Origin: JADKFD01 sp050250665
GTDB lineage: Bacteria > Pseudomonadota > Gammaproteobacteria > Xanthomonadales > SZUA-5
Assembly (NCBI GenBank): GCA_050250665.1
Contig: JBFWOF010000068.1
Span: forward strand, 1-27,818
Length of the DNA stretch: 27,818 nucleotides
Direction of reading: 5' to 3'
Every line of letters begins with the position of its first letter. Positions within the stretch are counted from its first letter, which is position 1. Below, one piece after another: positions 24,358-27,818 of this stretch. Under the pieces are notes generated by a model. The model was not told where the DNA came from and did not search any database. It was given only the letters and a program-made list of their open reading frames with translations. Both the position numbers and the translations under genes were made by a program.

Positions 24358-25773
24358 TCAGCCCTTCAAAGCCACCAGCACTTCGTCCAGCATCTTCTTG
24401 GCATCGCCGAAGAGCATGCGGTTGTTCTCTTTGTAGAACAACGGGTTATCCACACCCGCATAACCGGAGGCCATACTCCGCTTCATGACGATCGAGGTCT
24501 TGGCCTTCCACACTTCCAGCACCGGCATGCCGGCAATCGGGCTGGTCGGGTCGTCCTGCGCGGCCGGATTGACGATGTCGTTGGCGCCAATCACGATCGC
24601 CACATCCGTGCTCGGGAAATCGTCATTGAGCTCGTCCATTTCCAGCACGATGTCATAAGGCACCTTGGCCTCAGCCAACAGCACATTCATGTGCCCGGGC
24701 ATGCGCCCAGCCACCGGATGGATGCCGAAGCGGATCTTGACGCCGTTCTCGCGCAGATGCCTGGTGATCTCGTACACCGTGTGCTGGGCCTGTGCCACGG
24801 CCATGCCGTAGCCGGGAACAATGATCACGCTCTTGGAGTCGCGCAGCAGTTCTGCCGTTTCGGCGCTGCTGATCGGCACCACCTCGCCTGCCGGCTGTGC
24901 AGCGGCTCCACCCGGCGTCGCGCCGCTGGTGGTTCCGAAGCCGCCCGCAATCACGCTGATGAAGTTGCGGTTCATCGCGTTGCACATGATGTACGACAGG
25001 ATGGCGCCGCTCGATCCCACCAGCGCACCGGTGACGATCAGCAGATCGTTGCTGAGCATGAAGCCGGTCGCTGCCGCCGCCCAACCCGAGTAGCTGTTGA
25101 GCATCGACACCACCACCGGCATGTCGGCACCGCCAATCGCCATGACCATGTGGACGCCGAACAGGAGCGCGATCACCGTCATCACGATCAGCGGCGTCAT
25201 GCCGTCACTGACCGAATGGGCATTCAGGAAGGCATGCCCGAACCAGATCACGACCAGCAGACCGATCAGATTGAGCCAGTGACGCCCGGGCAGCAGCAGC
25301 GGGTTGCCACCGATCTTGCCCGAGAGCTTGCCGAAGGCGATGACCGAGCCGGAAAACGTGACGGCACCGATCAGGATGCCGACGTAGATCTCCATGTGGT
25401 GGATGCTGACCTCGACCGGGCTCAAGCCCGCAGATGACGCCGGATCGATATAGCTGGCGAAGCCGACCAGGCACGCCGCCAGACCGACCAGGCTGTGCAT
25501 CAAAGCAACGAGCTCGGGCATCTGGGTCATTTTCACGGTGCGCGCGGCATACAGACCAACCGCGCCACCCACGACCATGGCGCCGATGACCCAGGGAATG
25601 CCAGCCATGGTGACGCGCGGCCCGAACACCGTCGCCAGCACGGCGATGGTCATGCCCAGCATGCCGTAGAGATTGCCGCGACGCGAAGTCTCGGGATTGG
25701 ACAACCCGCCCAGGCTGAGGATGAAGAGGATGATTGCGCCGATGTAGGCGACAGTGACCAGACTTGCAGACAT
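24358..25773 (-). CDS. pntB: NAD(P) transhydrogenase subunit beta
   Basis: A 471-residue inner-membrane subunit of the proton-translocating transhydrogenase, which moves hydride from NADH to NADP+ at the cost of the proton gradient. Residues about 1-270 are the membrane domain (dII) with about nine hydrophobic helices. Residues about 290-471 are the NADP(H)-binding domain (dIII), with the fingerprint VPGYGMAVAQAQ, then GIHPVAGRMPGHMNVLLAEA, GANDIVNP, and GYAGVDNPLFYKENNRMLFGDAK near the end. The length is near that of E. coli PntB (462). GGGG (24782-type spacing aside, at 25782-25785) lies 8 nt before the ATG. It starts 11 nt after the pntA stop, a two-gene operon. Confidence 0.97.
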   Translation of the reverse strand: MSASLVTVAYIGAIILFILSLGGLSNPETSRRGNLYGMLGMTIAVLATVFGPRVTMAGIPWVIGAMVVGGAVGLYAARTVKMTQMPELVALMHSLVGLAACLVGFASYIDPASSAGLSPVEVSIHHMEIYVGILIGAVTFSGSVIAFGKLSGKIGGNPLLLPGRHWLNLIGLLVVIWFGHAFLNAHSVSDGMTPLIVMTVIALLFGVHMVMAIGGADMPVVVSMLNSYSGWAAAATGFMLSNDLLIVTGALVGSSGAILSYIMCNAMNRNFISVIAGGFGTTSGATPGGAAAQPAGEVVPISSAETAELLRDSKSVIIVPGYGMAVAQAQHTVYEITRHLRENGVKIRFGIHPVAGRMPGHMNVLLAEAKVPYDIVLEMDELNDDFPSTDVAIVIGANDIVNPAAQDDPTSPIAGMPVLEVWKAKTSIVMKRSMASGYAGVDNPLFYKENNRMLFGDAKKMLDEVLVALKG

Positions 25774-25784
25774 TGGTGTGTCCC

Positions 25785-27341
25785 CTACTTGTGGAACATC
25801 TGCAGCATGCGCTGCGTGACGGCGAATCCGCCGAACATGTTCACCGCGGTGAGTGCGAGTGCCGCGACCGCCATCCAGCGTATCCAGCCCTCAGGTCCGA
25901 GCTGGACCAGGGCGCCGATGGCGATGATGCTGCTGATGGCGTTGGTGACGCTCATCAGCGGCGTATGCAGCGCCGGCGTCACGTTCCACACCACCATGTA
26001 GCCGACAAAGCATGCCAGCACGAACACCGTGAAGTGCGCCAGGAAGGCTGGAGGCGCACCCGAGCCGATGAACCAGAACAGCAGTGCGGCCGCCCCGAAC
26101 ATGATCGCAATGCTTTTCGCCGAAGCCGGCTCGCTGGGCTTGCCGTGACCGCCACTCTTCTTCTGCACCGGCGCCGCCGGCTTGGCCGCCGGTGCGGCCG
26201 CAGGCAACTTGGGCGCTGGCGGCGGCCAGGTCACCTCGCCGTTCTTGATCACCGTCAGTCCGCGGATGGCATCGTCGTCCATGTTGACGTCGATGTTGCC
26301 GTCCTTGGTCTTGCACAGCTCTTCGGTGAGACGGAACAGATTGTTGGCGTACAGCGTCGACGACTGCTTGGCCAGCCGGCTGGTCAGGTCGGTGTAGCCG
26401 ACGATGGTCACGCCATGCCTGACCACGGCCTGGCCGGGCTCGGTCAGTTCGCAGTTGCCACCGCGTTCGGCCGCCATGTCGACAATCACGCTGCCGGGCT
26501 TCATGCTCTTGACCATGTCGGCGGTGATCAGCAGCGGCGCCGGTTTGCCGGGAATCAGCGCGGTGGTGATGATGATGTCCACCTCCTTGGCCTGCTTGGC
26601 GTACATCTCCCGCTGGGCCTTCTGGAAGCCCTCGCTCATCACCTTGGCGTAACCACCGCCACCGGAGCCTTCCTCTTCGTAATCGACCTTGACGAATTCG
26701 CCACCCAGCGAGACCACCTGATCGGCCACTTCGGCACGGGTGTCATTGGCGCGGACGATGGCGCCAAGGCCAGCCGCGGTGCCGATCGCCGCAAGTCCGG
26801 CCACGCCGGCGCCCGCGATGAAGACCTTGGCCGGCGGCACCTTGCCGGCGGCCGTGATCTGGCCGTTGAAGAAGCGGCCAAAGGCGTTGGCAGCTTCGAT
26901 CACGGCGCGATAGCCAGCCACGCCGGCCTGCGAGGTCAGCGCGTCCATCTTCTGGGCGCGGCTCAGCATGCGCGGCAAACTGTCGATGGCCAGCACCGTG
27001 GCCTTGCGGGCACTGAGCTGCTGCATCAGTTCGGGGTTCTGCGCCGGCCAGATGAAGCCGATCAGGGTGCCGCCTTCGCGCAGCAGACCGACTTCCTCCG
27101 TGGTCGGAACCCCCACCTTGAAAACAATGTCGGAGGCTGCCCACAGTTCGGGAGCGCCGGCGATGATCTGGGCGCCTGCCGCCACATAACTGTCGTCAGC
27201 GCAATTCGCGGCATCGCCTGCGCCGGATTCGACGGCGACCTTGAAACCGAGCTTGATCAATTTCTCGACCACTTCGGGGACAGTCGCAACGCGCTTTTCG
27301 CCCGCCGTGACCTCTCGTGGCACTCCGATAGTCAGTGACAT
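25785..27341 (-). CDS. pntA: NAD(P) transhydrogenase subunit alpha (fused form)
   Basis: A 518-residue subunit carrying the NAD(H)-binding domain (dI) and part of the membrane domain in one chain, as in E. coli (510), not split into PntAA and PntAB as in many alphaproteobacteria. Residues 1-380 are dI, related to alanine dehydrogenase: IGVPRE start, RAQKMDALTSQAG (the RQD loop), Rossmann motif GAGVAG, and mobile loop GYTDLTSRLAKQSSTLY. A Pro/Ala/Lys-rich linker spans about 378-415, longer than typical to my eye. Four hydrophobic helices follow (about 420-510), ending FGGFAVTQRMLQMF. Ribosome binding site GGAGAA (27346-27351) lies 4 nt before the ATG. An FNR-type palindrome lies upstream at 27420-27433. 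Confidence 0.97.
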   Translation of the reverse strand: MSLTIGVPREVTAGEKRVATVPEVVEKLIKLGFKVAVESGAGDAANCADDSYVAAGAQIIAGAPELWAASDIVFKVGVPTTEEVGLLREGGTLIGFIWPAQNPELMQQLSARKATVLAIDSLPRMLSRAQKMDALTSQAGVAGYRAVIEAANAFGRFFNGQITAAGKVPPAKVFIAGAGVAGLAAIGTAAGLGAIVRANDTRAEVADQVVSLGGEFVKVDYEEEGSGGGGYAKVMSEGFQKAQREMYAKQAKEVDIIITTALIPGKPAPLLITADMVKSMKPGSVIVDMAAERGGNCELTEPGQAVVRHGVTIVGYTDLTSRLAKQSSTLYANNLFRLTEELCKTKDGNIDVNMDDDAIRGLTVIKNGEVTWPPPAPKLPAAAPAAKPAAPVQKKSGGHGKPSEPASAKSIAIMFGAAALLFWFIGSGAPPAFLAHFTVFVLACFVGYMVVWNVTPALHTPLMSVTNAISSIIAIGALVQLGPEGWIRWMAVAALALTAVNMFGGFAVTQRMLQMFHK

Positions 27342-27419
27342 TCAGTTCTCCAAAACTCGTTTCGTCAGCATTAGGAACCCGGTCTGGACTGCAAACTACC
27401 CCAGCAATCCAGCTCCCCG

Positions 27420-27433
27420 TTGATGCGCATCAA
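27420..27433. promoter_or_regulatory. FNR/Anr-type site upstream of pntAB
   Basis: TTGATGCGCATCAA is a perfect match to the FNR/Anr consensus TTGATN4ATCAA, centred 85 bp upstream of the pntA ATG. It suggests oxygen-dependent control of transhydrogenase. No clear -35/-10 pair could be placed, so activation or repression cannot be told. The rest of 27342-27514 shows nothing further. Confidence 0.6.
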
Positions 27434-27514
27434 AGAAAGCGGCGGACAAACAGCCACCCGGCGAGTGCAGAGTGTTGTCCCGCCAGTCTGCCATACGCCG
27501 CTTCACGACCCCAA

Positions 27515-27818
27515 GCCCTGCGCGCGGGAACTGGCGCTTCACCGTGTCACGTAGGCCGCGTCGCGGCCAACGTGACCTACGTTCGGGTAACCCTGGCTTT
27601 GGTAGGTCACGTTGCGCTTGCGCTACGTGACGCTCTTGTCCGGCCCTGCGCGCGGGAACTGGCGCTTCACCGTGTCACGTAGGCCGCGTCGCGGCCTACG
27701 TGACCTACGTTCGGGTAACCCTGGCTTTGGTAGGTCACGTTGCGCCTGCGCTACGTGACGCTCTTGTCCGGCCCTGCGCGCGGGAACTGGCGCTTCACCG
27801 TGTCTCGTAGGCCGCGTC
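27515..27818. repeat. 128-bp tandem repeat array with hairpins
   Basis: Units start at 27515, 27643 and 27771 (period exactly 128), the last cut by the window end. Copies differ at only a few positions (for example GGCCAACG versus GGCCTACG). Each unit holds a 31-base hairpin (27546-27576, 27674-27704) with arms GTCACGTAGGCCGCG and CGCGGCCTACGTGAC, and a second GTCACGT...ACGTGAC stem. No protein-coding sense was seen. Confidence 0.92.

Noticed and set aside
24154..25437. 427-residue plus-strand open frame opposite pntB
   Set aside because: Begins inside palindromic repeats and runs antisense to pntB, rich in His/Asp/Arg with no motif.
25764..27338. 524-residue plus-strand open frame opposite pntA
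   Set aside because: Covers almost exactly the pntA frame on the other strand and has no recognisable domain, so it is a codon-bias shadow.
27515..27818. CRISPR array
   Set aside because: The whole 128-bp unit repeats with no unique spacers, so it is a simple tandem repeat.

Overview
This is a GC-rich chromosomal window, most likely from a gammaproteobacterium of the Xanthomonadales (Lysobacteraceae/Rhodanobacteraceae type). The reasons are the yfhM-like alpha-2-macroglobulin/pbpC pair, a SufT of the DUF59 family, a beta-propeller/Y_Y_Y/GGDEF sensor, fused PntA with PntB, and spacers packed with short palindromic repeats such as a TGTAGGTTGGGC hairpin and TGTAGGAGCG hairpins. The genus cannot be fixed from the sequence alone. 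No rRNA, tRNA, transposase, phage gene or CRISPR array was seen.

Layout. Bases 1-394 hold no gene, only two palindromic repeat elements and a fragment of a dispersed repeat. Bases 395-3226 form a metal-resistance operon: a MerR-class promoter with a perfect 22-bp dyad, a merR-family regulator, an overlapping P1B-type copper ATPase, and a hairpin. Bases 3264-11672 are all on the minus strand. In transcription order they are a large autotransporter with nine DUF11-type repeats, a membrane-anchored Sel1/coiled-coil/caspase protein starting 24 nt later, a DUF1249 (YqiB-like) protein, and a secreted CsgG-like protein. Divergent from them, 12001-19291 encodes a lipoprotein alpha-2-macroglobulin with an intact thioester motif and penicillin-binding protein 1C, a known pair thought to guard the periplasm against foreign proteases. 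Bases 19292-19667 are a gene-free stack of repeats. Then come sufT (minus) and a diguanylate-cyclase sensor (plus), diverging from a palindrome-bearing promoter region, and a small membrane protein. Bases 23993-24357 are again all repeats. The window closes with pntA-pntB (minus), which has a perfect FNR/Anr-type site upstream, and a 128-bp tandem array that runs off the right edge.

How the genes may work together. The metal operon is self-contained and probably autoregulated. The central block is dominated by envelope proteins: a surface autotransporter, an exported caspase-like protease, a CsgG-like periplasmic protein, a protease-trapping macroglobulin and a peptidoglycan synthase. The placement of an exported caspase-like protease divergent from a protease trap is the most suggestive functional arrangement here, but any link is inference. 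The autotransporter also carries a nine-base homopolymer tract inside its reading frame, which could make its expression switchable.
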